64,000 nt of DNA from Luteipulveratus halotolerans (GTDB lineage: Bacteria > Actinomycetota > Actinomycetes > Actinomycetales > Dermatophilaceae). Of this stretch, positions 33,194-41,450 are shown piece after piece. The notes beneath the pieces were generated by a model. The model saw only the letters and a list, made by a program, of their open reading frames with translations, ran no database searches and had not been told where the DNA came from. Location: contig NZ_LAIR01000002.1 of assembly GCF_001247745.1 (NCBI RefSeq), forward strand, positions 2,418,001 to 2,482,000, in the 5' to 3' direction. The position numbers were made by a program, and so were the translations under genes. Each line of letters begins with the position of its first letter. Position 1 is the first letter of the stretch.

Positions 33194-34243
33194 ATGACTG
33201 ACATCAAGATCGGCCCGCACTCCATCGGCCCCGAGCACGAGCCGTACGTCATCGCGGAGATGTCGGGTAATCATGACGGGTCGTTGGACAAGGCTCTGGA
33301 GATCGTGCGGATGGCCGCGCGGCAGGGTGCGCATGCGGTGAAGCTGCAGACGTACAAGCCGGAGACGATCACGATCGAGTCGGATGCGCCGGACTTCCGG
33401 CTCTCGGATGGTCATGAGCTGTGGGGTGGTCGCACGTTGTGGGACCTGTACACCGAGGCGCACACGCCGTGGGAGTGGCACGAGCCGATCTTCGCTGAGG
33501 CGAAGAAGGCCGGGATCACGGTGTTCTCCTCCCCGTTCGATCCGACGGCGATCGACCTGCTGGAGGGGCTGGGGGCGCCGGCGTACAAGATCGCCTCTTC
33601 GGAGATCGTGGACCTGCCGTTGATCCGGGCCGCGGCTTCGAAGGGGAAGCCGGTGATCATCTCCACGGGGATGGCGTCGTTGGGTGAGATCAACGCGGCG
33701 GTCGAGGCGGCCCGCTCGACGGGTAATGAGCAGATCGTGGTGCTGGCGTGCACGGCGAACTACCCGGCTGACCCGTCGGAGTCGAATCTGCGGGGGATCC
33801 CGGTGATGGCGGATGCGTTCGGGACGTTGATCGGGTACTCGGATCACACGATCGGGATCGGTGCGGCGATCACGGCGGTCGCGTTGGGTGCGTGTGTGGT
33901 GGAGAAGCATGTGACGTTGCAGCGTGAGGGTGGTGGGGTGGACGCGGCGTTCTCCTCCGAGCCGGAGGAGCTGGCGGCGTTGGTGCGTGAGACGCGTACG
34001 GGGTGGCAGTGTCTGGGGCAGGCGCGGATCGGTGCGCGTCAGCAGGAGAAGGAAGGGCTGCGGTTCCGTCGGTCGTTGTACGTCGTGACCGATGTGAAGG
34101 CCGGTGACCGGGTCAGCGCGGACAACGTACGCTCCATCCGACCCGCGGGCGGCCTCGCACCCGACACGTTCAGCATCGTCGAGGGACGCACCTTCACGCA
34201 GGACACTCCCAAGGGCACGGCGTTGTCCTGGGACCTCGTCTGA
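33194..34243 (+). CDS. pseI: Pseudaminic acid synthase (NeuB family)
   Basis: Condenses 6-deoxy-AltdiNAc with phosphoenolpyruvate to give pseudaminic acid. A 349-residue NeuB-type enzyme: TIM barrel with YVIAEMSGNHDGS, AVKLQTYKPETIT, VFSSPFD, YKIASSEIVDLPLI and GYSDHTIG, then a C-terminal SAF antifreeze-like domain from about 285 (FRRSLYVVTDVKAGD). The TYKP and SGNHDG forms favour PseI over NeuB or LegI. The middle of the gene (roughly 33255-34100) uses G- and T-ending codons far more than either end or the neighbours, suggesting an imported segment. Cotranscribed with pseH. Confidence 0.92.
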   Translation: MTDIKIGPHSIGPEHEPYVIAEMSGNHDGSLDKALEIVRMAARQGAHAVKLQTYKPETITIESDAPDFRLSDGHELWGGRTLWDLYTEAHTPWEWHEPIFAEAKKAGITVFSSPFDPTAIDLLEGLGAPAYKIASSEIVDLPLIRAAASKGKPVIISTGMASLGEINAAVEAARSTGNEQIVVLACTANYPADPSESNLRGIPVMADAFGTLIGYSDHTIGIGAAITAVALGACVVEKHVTLQREGGGVDAAFSSEPEELAALVRETRTGWQCLGQARIGARQQEKEGLRFRRSLYVVTDVKAGDRVSADNVRSIRPAGGLAPDTFSIVEGRTFTQDTPKGTALSWDLV

Positions 34244-34247
34244 CTTG

Positions 34248-34253
34248 TACAGT
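34248..34253 (+). promoter_or_regulatory. -10 hexamer TACAGT for the three-gene glycosyltransferase operon
   Basis: TACAGT just after the pseI stop would start a transcript near 34260, leaving a roughly 30-base leader that contains the AAGGA site for the ATG at 34291. Confidence 0.45.
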
Positions 34254-34290
34254 GACCGACCGACGACGACCACCCAGTAGAAGGAACTCC

Positions 34291-36636
34291 ATGTCGCCTC
34301 GGCTCAGCGTCGTCGTCCCGTTCTATGGCGTCGAGCACTACATCGGCGACTGCCTGGAGTCGATCCAGGTCCAAGAGCTGGAGGACATCGAGGTCGTCAT
34401 GGTCGACGACGGCTCGCCCGACGGCAGCCGCGCGGTCGCCCAGACCTTCGTCGACGCCGACCCCCGCTTCCGGATCGTCACCCAGGAGAACGCCGGCCTC
34501 GGCCCCGCGCGCAACACCGGCACCGCGCACTCGACCGGTGACTACATCACCTTCATCGACAGCGACGACCTCGTCACCCGTCACGGGTTCCGGCGCATGG
34601 TCAACAGTCTCGAGGAGTCCGGCTCCTCGTTCGTGGGCGGCAACGCGCGCCGGTTCAACAACAGCTCCGGCGTCAAGCCGTCCTGGGCCCACCTGCACGC
34701 GTTCGCGCGGTCGATGCGCGCCACGCACGTGTTCGAGAACCCGGTGCTCGCCCGTGACCGGATGGTCTGGAACAAGGTCTACCGCCGGTCCTTCTGGGAC
34801 GAGTTCGGCTACGAGTTCCCGCCGATCCGTTACGAGGACTACCCGGTCACGCTCAAGGCCCACATGGAGGCCGTGACGGTCGACATCATCTCCGACCCGG
34901 TCTACTACTGGCGTGAGCGCGAGTCCGGCGACTCCATCACCCAGCAGGTCTACCGCTACGACAACCTGCTCGACCGCGTCACGTCGGCCAGCATGGTCAT
35001 CGACCTCGTGGCCGACGCGCCCGCAGCGGTCCGCCAGCGCACCCACATCATGCTGGCCGAGAGCGACTACATCGCCATCGTGCAGGCCTTCGCCGAGGTC
35101 CCCGACGACCAGGTCGACCAGATCCTCGAGCTCGGCCACAACCTCGTCGGCCGGATGGGCGTCGAGGCCATCAACAAGCGCACGCGCTACGACCAGCTGC
35201 AGTACCACGCGCTCATGGCGCGCGACGTCGAGCTGCTGCGTGAGCTCGCGGTGTTCCGTCGCGACGGCGGTCTGCGCGGTGGCGCGCGGGCGGTGCCGAC
35301 TCCGCGCACGCTCGGACGCTACGAGTACCGCTACCCGGGCCACGGACGCAGCTATCTGCCGCGCGACCTGTTCCTCGCGCCGGCCAAGGAGATGTCGCTG
35401 CGCACCGCGGTGTCGGACGTCCGCTGGGACCACGATGACCTGCTCGTGCGCGGCGTCGCCGAGATCCGTCACATCCCGACCACCGAGCAGTCGACGCTCA
35501 AGGTCTGGGCCGTGACCAAGACCCGCAGGCACCTGCTCAGCACCCGCCGGTTCGACGACGTCGACTCCCACGGCGACCTGCGCCCTGTCGGGTTCGAGGT
35601 CCGCCTCGACGCCGACCTGCTCGCCAAGCTCGCGGCCGACGACCAGACGGTCTCCTTGGACGTCCAGCTCGGCAACCACAAGAAGAACCGTCGTGGGCTG
35701 CTGCGCGGGATGCGGCCGGGTAGCGCCACCTGGCCCCAGGGCGGCTGGGTCGAGGACCAGGTCTGGTTGCAGCCCGGCCCCAGCCGCGGTGGCGAGCTCA
35801 AGCTGCGCTGGGTGCGCGAGCCGTGGCAGATCGTCGACGCCTCGGTCGAAGGCACGCAGATGCGGCTCGTGTGCGACATCCCGCGCCCGCTGCAGATCGC
35901 CCAGCTGGTCATCGACGGCAACGCCTACTCCCCCGAGCTGCACTACCCCACGACGTGCACGATCGCGGACGGTCGTACCCGGGTCGAGGCGCTCATCCCG
36001 CTCGACGAGGTTCTCGACAACACCGAGAGCGACGACCCCTACCTGGCCACGACCACCCGCGCGGTCCGGCTGCGCGCGGCGGGCAAGCGCGAGATGCTGC
36101 TCTGGACCGGCCCGACCCGTTCGGTCGGCGCGGCCGTCGGCGAGCACCAGTTCCGGCTCACCCGCTCGCCGGCCGGGCTGCTCAACCTGCGTGAGACCGC
36201 CGTGCGCATGACGGCCGACAGCGTCGACCTGATCGGCGAGGGCGCCGACCAGCGGCTCGTCGTCCGCGGTCGCAACTGGAGCGACAGCAGCGACTGGACG
36301 CTCGACTGGCGACGCTTCATCCCGGGCTCCGACGACGCCGTCCGCGTCGCCTGCGAGCAGGACGTCGGCTCGAGCTGGTCGGCGACCGTACGCGCCGCAG
36401 ACCTGCTCGGTGACGTCGGCGACCGCAGCCCCACCGACTCGTTGGCCAGCCTGGCCGACTGGACGTTGTTCGTCACCAGCGGCGACGGGTCCTTGGAGAC
36501 GGCGGTCATCACCGAGCCGTTCCTCAACGCGACGCTGCCCCTCGACGTGTGCCTGGACGGGCTGCGAGGCCGGCTGCGTCCGCGCGCCGATACGTTACAT
36601 CTCGACGTTCGTCACGACCGCCGAAGCGAGGTCTAG
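34291..36636 (+). CDS. Large family 2 glycosyltransferase with long C-terminal beta-rich region
   Basis: A 781-residue cytosolic protein. Residues 1-about 230 are a GT-A GT2 domain: LSVVVPFYGVEHYIGDCL start, VDDGSPDGS (38-46), ENAGLGPARNTG, and the DSDD metal motif at 90-93. The remaining 550 residues alternate strands and short helices (VRWDHDDLLVRGVAEI, GGELKLRWVREPWQI) and resemble the beta-rich accessory regions of teichoic-acid and CDP-glycerol polymerases. AAGGA lies 7 bases before the ATG. Its TAG stop shares a base with the next GTG. It probably elongates the wall polymer; donor unknown. Confidence 0.82.
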   Translation: MSPRLSVVVPFYGVEHYIGDCLESIQVQELEDIEVVMVDDGSPDGSRAVAQTFVDADPRFRIVTQENAGLGPARNTGTAHSTGDYITFIDSDDLVTRHGFRRMVNSLEESGSSFVGGNARRFNNSSGVKPSWAHLHAFARSMRATHVFENPVLARDRMVWNKVYRRSFWDEFGYEFPPIRYEDYPVTLKAHMEAVTVDIISDPVYYWRERESGDSITQQVYRYDNLLDRVTSASMVIDLVADAPAAVRQRTHIMLAESDYIAIVQAFAEVPDDQVDQILELGHNLVGRMGVEAINKRTRYDQLQYHALMARDVELLRELAVFRRDGGLRGGARAVPTPRTLGRYEYRYPGHGRSYLPRDLFLAPAKEMSLRTAVSDVRWDHDDLLVRGVAEIRHIPTTEQSTLKVWAVTKTRRHLLSTRRFDDVDSHGDLRPVGFEVRLDADLLAKLAADDQTVSLDVQLGNHKKNRRGLLRGMRPGSATWPQGGWVEDQVWLQPGPSRGGELKLRWVREPWQIVDASVEGTQMRLVCDIPRPLQIAQLVIDGNAYSPELHYPTTCTIADGRTRVEALIPLDEVLDNTESDDPYLATTTRAVRLRAAGKREMLLWTGPTRSVGAAVGEHQFRLTRSPAGLLNLRETAVRMTADSVDLIGEGADQRLVVRGRNWSDSSDWTLDWRRFIPGSDDAVRVACEQDVGSSWSATVRAADLLGDVGDRSPTDSLASLADWTLFVTSGDGSLETAVITEPFLNATLPLDVCLDGLRGRLRPRADTLHLDVRHDRRSEV

Positions 36637-37466
36637 TGCACCACCACAACCACTACTACGGACACGCGCACATCTTGGCGCGGTACTGCGGGCTCAGCCC
36701 GGTCGCGCCGCCGCGGATCCGTGGTTACCTCCAGCACGGCTGGAACGTCGGAGACGGCTACAACCCGACCCACGAGTTCTTCGACGGGGCCTGGCGGTTC
36801 GTCTGGAGCGAGGCGCCGGCCCGCCGCGGCTACGCGCTCGGGCGACGCAACTACACCCCGGTCGGTGCTCCCTGGCTCTACCTGCTGCAGCAGGAGCCCA
36901 AGCTCGGTGCCGTTCCTGAGGACAAGCGCGAGGGCACCCTGTTCTTCCTCTTCCACGGCTGGGAGGGCGGCAAGATCCAGGGCGACCACCAGCGCCTCAT
37001 CGACGAGATCCGCGAGACCGAGCCCGGTCCGGTGACGTTCAGCCTCTACTACACCGAGTACGACCGCCCCGAGGTCCGGGGCGCCTACCTGGACGCCGGC
37101 TTCGACGTGATCTGCTTCGGCCGCCGCGGGTTCTCCTACCTCGGCACCGACGACCAGTTCCTCTACAAGCAGCTCAAGGCCATGCGCCGGCACAAGCGCG
37201 TGGCCGGCAACCGCCTGGCCTCCGCGATGCTCTACGGCGCCTCGGTCGGCTGCGACATCGCGGTCTACGGCGACCCGATGCTGATGGACGGCGAGGACCC
37301 GCGGTTCGGCGGCGATGCACGCGTACGACGCCTGTGGCCCGAGCTGGTCGGCAAGGACGTCGACCAGAGCACCGCGCGCCAGATCGTCGGGCAGGAGCTC
37401 GGGCAGGACCACGTCCTGCCGCCGAAGGAACTACGACGGATGCTGTTCGATGGGAGCAAGAAATGA
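36636..37466 (+). CDS. Glycan-locus protein with HHxNHxYGHAxILARYCGL signature, copy 1
   Basis: A 276-residue soluble protein with a close paralog at 40622-41446 (by eye about half of positions identical). Shared blocks are the His-rich N-terminus HHHNHYYGHAHILARYCGL, GYLQHGWN, VWSEAPARRGYALG, GAPWLYLL, FLFHGWEGGKIQGDH, a YDRPEVR patch and NRLASAMLYGASVG followed by VYGDPM. The alternating fold and donor-site-like SAMLYG segment recall GT-B glycosyltransferases. I do not recognise a named family. The GTG overlaps the preceding stop by one base and the stop overlaps the next gene (ATGA), so it is locked into the glycosyltransferase operon. Confidence 0.7.
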   Translation: MHHHNHYYGHAHILARYCGLSPVAPPRIRGYLQHGWNVGDGYNPTHEFFDGAWRFVWSEAPARRGYALGRRNYTPVGAPWLYLLQQEPKLGAVPEDKREGTLFFLFHGWEGGKIQGDHQRLIDEIRETEPGPVTFSLYYTEYDRPEVRGAYLDAGFDVICFGRRGFSYLGTDDQFLYKQLKAMRRHKRVAGNRLASAMLYGASVGCDIAVYGDPMLMDGEDPRFGGDARVRRLWPELVGKDVDQSTARQIVGQELGQDHVLPPKELRRMLFDGSKK

Positions 37467-39268
37467 CTGAGTCGTCCTCGGCCCGTGTGGAGGTCGTGCA
37501 GGGCGAGATGCAGGAGTGGACCGACTACTCCGGCGCGTCCTACGCCGCCGGTGGGCCCGTCCTGGAGCGTCTGCTCAGGGACGCGCTGCCGTCACGCGTG
37601 GGCTCGGCGCTCGCCGTCGGACCGCACTCCGCCGCCCTCATCTCGATCCTCGCCGGCACCGCCGACAAGGTGACCCTGCTGGTCCGGTCGATGAGCGACG
37701 CCCAGCGCCTCGCGACCGAGCTGCCCGACAACGTCACGGTCGTCGCCGGCGGGCTGGACTCCTTCAGCGCCGACCGACCCGGCTCGTACGACGCCCTCGT
37801 CGCGCTCGACGGCCTGGACCGCGTGCTGTCGTTCGACTCCGCCGGGCTGAGCTGGGTCGAGCGGCTGCGTGCTCTGCTGTCGCTCGGGGCCGATGACGCC
37901 TGGACGATCGTCGCCGGCGCCCACGAGCTCGCACCGGTCAACGTCCTGGACGCCCGTCCGAGCGCCGACCGCTACGCCGACGAGGAGTGGCGGCCGCTGC
38001 ACAGCGACACCTCCCGTCCCGTCTCGCACGACGCGCTCGTCGCGACCCTCGCCGACCAGGGGCGCGGCGAACCGCTCGCGTGGCTCACGTTCGGCCCGAC
38101 CTCCGCTGCTCGCACGGTCGTCGCCGCCACCGCGGCGGACCCGGCCGGCGACCTGCTCATCGACCAGGCGGTCGCCGGCGCCCTGGCCACCCGCCGCCCG
38201 CTGCTCGCCTCCCCCGCCGAGCTCGTGCGCGCGCACGCCCGGGCCGGCCGACTCCCTGATGCCGCTGACGGCTCCGTCGTCACGCTCGGCCAGGGCAGCC
38301 CCACCCGCGACCTCTACGCCGTCGTCAGCGGCGGCGCGCTGGTCGCCGCCGACCGCGCCGCCGACCGCTGGACGGTCCGCAGCAGCGACGACGTCTCCGC
38401 CACCGAGTGGGGTGACCAGCAGGTCGTCGCCGCGGGTGACCGCGACACGGCGCAGGGCTCCGAGACGATGCGCTACGTCGAGCCGCTCACCGAGCCGCAG
38501 GCGCCGTCACCGGTCGTACGCACCAGCACCGCCCTCGTACCCGCCGGAGTGTCGGCGTCGGCGTCGGTGCAGACCGAGCTGCTGCGACTGGCCGAGCAGC
38601 GCGACATCCCCGCGTTCCGCGACCTGGCTGCCCGCATCGGCCGCTACGTCGAGACCACCCCGGTCGCCGACCGGCGGGTGCTCACCCTCGACGACACGTT
38701 CGTCGACGGCATCGACCTGGTGCCGGGGCTGAGCGGTCGTGAGTGGAGCGAGACCGCCAGCACGGGAGTCGCCGCTGCCACAGCGTGGTATCGCTTCCAG
38801 GACGCGCTCGTCGAGGGCCACCACCGTCACCCCTGGCCGCACTACATGGTCGGAGACGACCTCGTGCAGACCTGGCTCGAGATGTCCGGCATCACGCTCG
38901 CCGAGGGTGACCTCGAGCGCGGGCGCGCGCTGGCCGACGCCATCGCCGCATCGACTCCTGCGCCGCTGCCCGACGTCCGCACAGCACTCGCCGACGCCGA
39001 CGCCGCACGCCGCGAGGTCGAGGAGCTCAAGGGCCACATCTTCGGTCTGGAGCGCACCATCGGCTTCCGTGACAAGCAGCTGCTCACGCGCGAGCAGGTC
39101 ATCCGCAAGCTGCGCTCGGGTGGCGGCGGCACCGCGGCGGGTGCCGCTGTGGGTGTCGGCAGCATCGGCCGGATCGCCCGACGCACGGCCCAGGTGCGCA
39201 GCGTCGACGAGCTCACCGCCGGCATCAAGCGGGTCCGTACCCGCGCCAAGCGCGCCCGCGGCAAGTAG
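37463..39268 (+). CDS. Glycan-locus protein with methyltransferase-like region and C-terminal coiled coil, long form
   Basis: A 601-residue paralog in architecture of the 440-residue protein at 28449-29771. The first 220 residues show the same Rossmann-like order (SALAVGPHSAALIS, VTLLVRSMSDAQRL, YDALVALDGLDRVLSF). An added central region (about 370-500) is followed by a coiled coil at about 512-555 (AARREVEELKGHIFGLE, KQLLTREQVIRKLR) and a very basic tail. No catalytic motif can be assigned. It is the last gene of the operon, and a strong terminator follows. It may measure chain length or tether the assembly complex to the membrane or DNA; this is inference. Confidence 0.65.
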   Translation: MTESSSARVEVVQGEMQEWTDYSGASYAAGGPVLERLLRDALPSRVGSALAVGPHSAALISILAGTADKVTLLVRSMSDAQRLATELPDNVTVVAGGLDSFSADRPGSYDALVALDGLDRVLSFDSAGLSWVERLRALLSLGADDAWTIVAGAHELAPVNVLDARPSADRYADEEWRPLHSDTSRPVSHDALVATLADQGRGEPLAWLTFGPTSAARTVVAATAADPAGDLLIDQAVAGALATRRPLLASPAELVRAHARAGRLPDAADGSVVTLGQGSPTRDLYAVVSGGALVAADRAADRWTVRSSDDVSATEWGDQQVVAAGDRDTAQGSETMRYVEPLTEPQAPSPVVRTSTALVPAGVSASASVQTELLRLAEQRDIPAFRDLAARIGRYVETTPVADRRVLTLDDTFVDGIDLVPGLSGREWSETASTGVAAATAWYRFQDALVEGHHRHPWPHYMVGDDLVQTWLEMSGITLAEGDLERGRALADAIAASTPAPLPDVRTALADADAARREVEELKGHIFGLERTIGFRDKQLLTREQVIRKLRSGGGGTAAGAAVGVGSIGRIARRTAQVRSVDELTAGIKRVRTRAKRARGK

Positions 39269-39286
39269 GCCGCGACCCGCGTACGC

Positions 39287-39325
39287 CGAAGGGCGGTGGC
39301 ACCAGCACGGTGCCGCCGCCCTTCG
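39287..39325 (+). terminator. Hairpin terminator after the glycosyltransferase operon
   Basis: A GC-rich inverted repeat (CGAAGGGCGG arm against CCGCCCTTCG) with a short loop, lying between two convergent genes, probably works in both directions. Confidence 0.7.
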
Positions 39326-39341
39326 TCGTACGGGCGTGGAC

Positions 39342-40586
39342 TCAGCGTGTGGGCGCGAGGACCTCGGGGTCATCAGTGGGCTCGGGTCGCCCCACCCCAC
39401 CGCCGCCGGATCGCTTCAGGCCGGCCCGCTCGTCCCTCCAGGCAACGACGGAGCGTGACAGCCGCAGGAGCATGGTGCGGGCTGGCGTCTCGACGTAACG
39501 GTGCGCACCTTCGGCCACCACCAGCAGGACCGCGATCGTGAGCACCAGTGCGACGTACGGCCGGAGCCCCTCGCCCGTACGGATCTGATCACCGGTCGAC
39601 AGCTGCCACACGAACCAACGATGCGTGAGGTACAGCGCATAGCTCGCCGTCCCGAGCGACACCATCACCCGCACGCTCAACGCCCGCGCGAGCCAGCCAC
39701 GGTCAGCTGCCAACGAGAGCATGCCGACCGCGAACGGCAGCACGAAGAACGGTCCGAACGACCCTGCCGACCACGGCCCCGACCCGACGACGTGGAACAT
39801 CCCCAGACCGAGGACGTACGCGACGACCCCACCCTGCACGAGGTGATGGGTCCGCGCCGACCAGCGACGGGCGTACGGCAGAGCGTGCGCGAGCGCGAGG
39901 CCGACCACGAACTCGACCAGGTGTGGCAACGGGTTGCGGTAGAGCCACCGGTGCGCCGACTGCCCGTCGGCCGCAGGCAGATCGGCGCGGCCGGTCACGA
40001 CGAACCACGCCCACAGGCTGAGCGAGATCGCCGCGCCCGCCGCGACGAGCAGGGCGATGCCACGCAGACGGAAACGGTTGGCGAAGCGCGCCACGAGGGG
40101 CGCGACGAACGGGAACAGGGCGTAGAAGAACAGCTCGACACCGATCGACCAGCCCGGCCCGTTGTAGCGAGACTGTGCCGCGAGCACATCCGAGCCCCAC
40201 GTCTGCACGGCGAAGATGTTCTGTACCAGGACGCCCGGATACTGCACGTGCCCGATCGCGAAGTAGAAGGCCACGCAGTAGGCGACCATCACCCAGTACA
40301 GCGGCATCACCCGGGCCACGCGCGCGACGTAGAACAGGACTGTGCGGCGACGGTCACCCGCGGTGAGGTCGGCGTAGTTGTACGCCAGCACGAAGCCCGA
40401 CAGCATGAAGAACAGCGGCACACCGATGTGCCCCCAAGCTGCAAGCTTGACCAACGGCTCGGGCGCACTCTTGGGGATTCCGGTGTGAGAGACGACGACC
40501 GCCAGCGCCGCCACAGCGCGCAAACCGGTCAGAGCACGAAGCTCACTCTTCTTGATGTGAGGCCCCGCGGCCGATCCCCTAGTCAC
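39342..40586 (-). CDS. Acyltransferase 3 family membrane O-acyltransferase
   Basis: A 414-residue integral membrane enzyme of the OafA/YrhL type: RALTGLRAVAALAVVVSH (17-34) with the family Arg23 and His34, about ten membrane spans, LFFMLSGFVLAYNY and the PGWSIGVELFFYALFP motif. It moves acyl groups, usually acetyl, from the cytosol onto extracytoplasmic glycans. The basic C-terminal tail is cytosolic. Leaderless GTG start, 8 bases after a TACCTT box. In this locus it could O-acylate the exported polymer; it converges on the coiled-coil gene. Confidence 0.9.
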   Translation of the reverse strand: MTRGSAAGPHIKKSELRALTGLRAVAALAVVVSHTGIPKSAPEPLVKLAAWGHIGVPLFFMLSGFVLAYNYADLTAGDRRRTVLFYVARVARVMPLYWVMVAYCVAFYFAIGHVQYPGVLVQNIFAVQTWGSDVLAAQSRYNGPGWSIGVELFFYALFPFVAPLVARFANRFRLRGIALLVAAGAAISLSLWAWFVVTGRADLPAADGQSAHRWLYRNPLPHLVEFVVGLALAHALPYARRWSARTHHLVQGGVVAYVLGLGMFHVVGSGPWSAGSFGPFFVLPFAVGMLSLAADRGWLARALSVRVMVSLGTASYALYLTHRWFVWQLSTGDQIRTGEGLRPYVALVLTIAVLLVVAEGAHRYVETPARTMLLRLSRSVVAWRDERAGLKRSGGGGVGRPEPTDDPEVLAPTR

Positions 40587-40594
40587 AAGGGCCT

Positions 40595-40600
40595 AAGGTA
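40595..40600 (-). promoter_or_regulatory. -10 hexamer TACCTT, leaderless promoter of the acyltransferase gene
   Basis: The hexamer ends 8 bases before the GTG start; the gene just upstream (copy 2 of the HHxNH family) stops 21 bases beyond it. Confidence 0.5.
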
Positions 40601-40621
40601 CGGCCTCGATCCACCGTCCCG

Positions 40622-41446
40622 CTAATTCGGGCTGGTGCGCGTCTCCCAGCCGAGGCGATGGCGCAGCTCGGCGGGGGTGAGCAGATCGCCTACGCCGAGC
40701 TCGCGCGCCGCCACTGCACCGGCGACCTCACGCGGGACGGACGGCTGGTGCATCTCGGGCAGCAGCCGCAGCTGTCGCTCCATCCCGCCGAGGACGGCGT
40801 GATCGTTGTCGAGCACCATCGGGTCGCCGTACACCCCGATCTCGGCACCCACGCTCGCGCCGTAGAGCAGCGCGCTGCCCATCCGGTTGCTGACCACGCG
40901 ACGGTGGCGACGCAGCTCGGTCAGCTGCCGGTCGAGGAAGTCGGTGTCGCCACCGACGTACATGTGGCCGCGGCGCCCGTGCGTGATGACCCGAAAACCC
41001 TTGCGTTCGTAGGTGTTTCGGACCTCGGGCTTGTCGTAGTCGTTCCAGTAGAGGCACATCGTGAGGGGTACGTCGCCCTCACGATCACGGACCTCGTCGG
41101 CGTACGACGCGTGGTCGCCGACGATCTGCTGCCCCTCCCAGCCGTGGAACGGGTAGACGATCGTGCCCTCACGCGGACCGTCCTCGTCTGGCCGTAGTCG
41201 CAGGAGGTAGGCCCACGGTGAGCCGACCACGACGTAGTCGCGCAGGCCCAACGCCCAGCCCCGCCGCGCGACCGCCTCGGACCACACCAGCTTGGGGTAG
41301 CCGGGCACGAAGTCGTGGCCGACGGCGAACCCGTCGTGGGTGTTCCAGCCGTGCTGGAGGTAGCCCCAGATCGTCGGCGCCGAGTCGAGCCCGCAGTAGC
41401 GAGCCAGGATCTCGGCGTGGCCGTAGAAGTGGTTGGCGTGGTGCAC
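40622..41446 (-). CDS. Glycan-locus protein with HHxNHxYGHAxILARYCGL signature, copy 2
   Basis: A 274-residue paralog of the protein at 36636-37466. It keeps the N-terminal HHANHFYGHAEILARYCGL, GYLQHGWN, LVWSEAVARRGWALG, FHGWEGQQIVGDH, DYDKPEVR and NRMGSALLYGASVG blocks. GTG start 4 bases after the pseC stop, so this copy is the third gene of the pseB-pseC unit. Co-transcription with pseudaminic acid synthesis genes makes a role in making or transferring that sugar likely. Family and reaction are not recognised. Confidence 0.7.
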   Translation of the reverse strand: MHHANHFYGHAEILARYCGLDSAPTIWGYLQHGWNTHDGFAVGHDFVPGYPKLVWSEAVARRGWALGLRDYVVVGSPWAYLLRLRPDEDGPREGTIVYPFHGWEGQQIVGDHASYADEVRDREGDVPLTMCLYWNDYDKPEVRNTYERKGFRVITHGRRGHMYVGGDTDFLDRQLTELRRHRRVVSNRMGSALLYGASVGAEIGVYGDPMVLDNDHAVLGGMERQLRLLPEMHQPSVPREVAGAVAARELGVGDLLTPAELRHRLGWETRTSPN

Positions 41447-41450
41447 CGGC

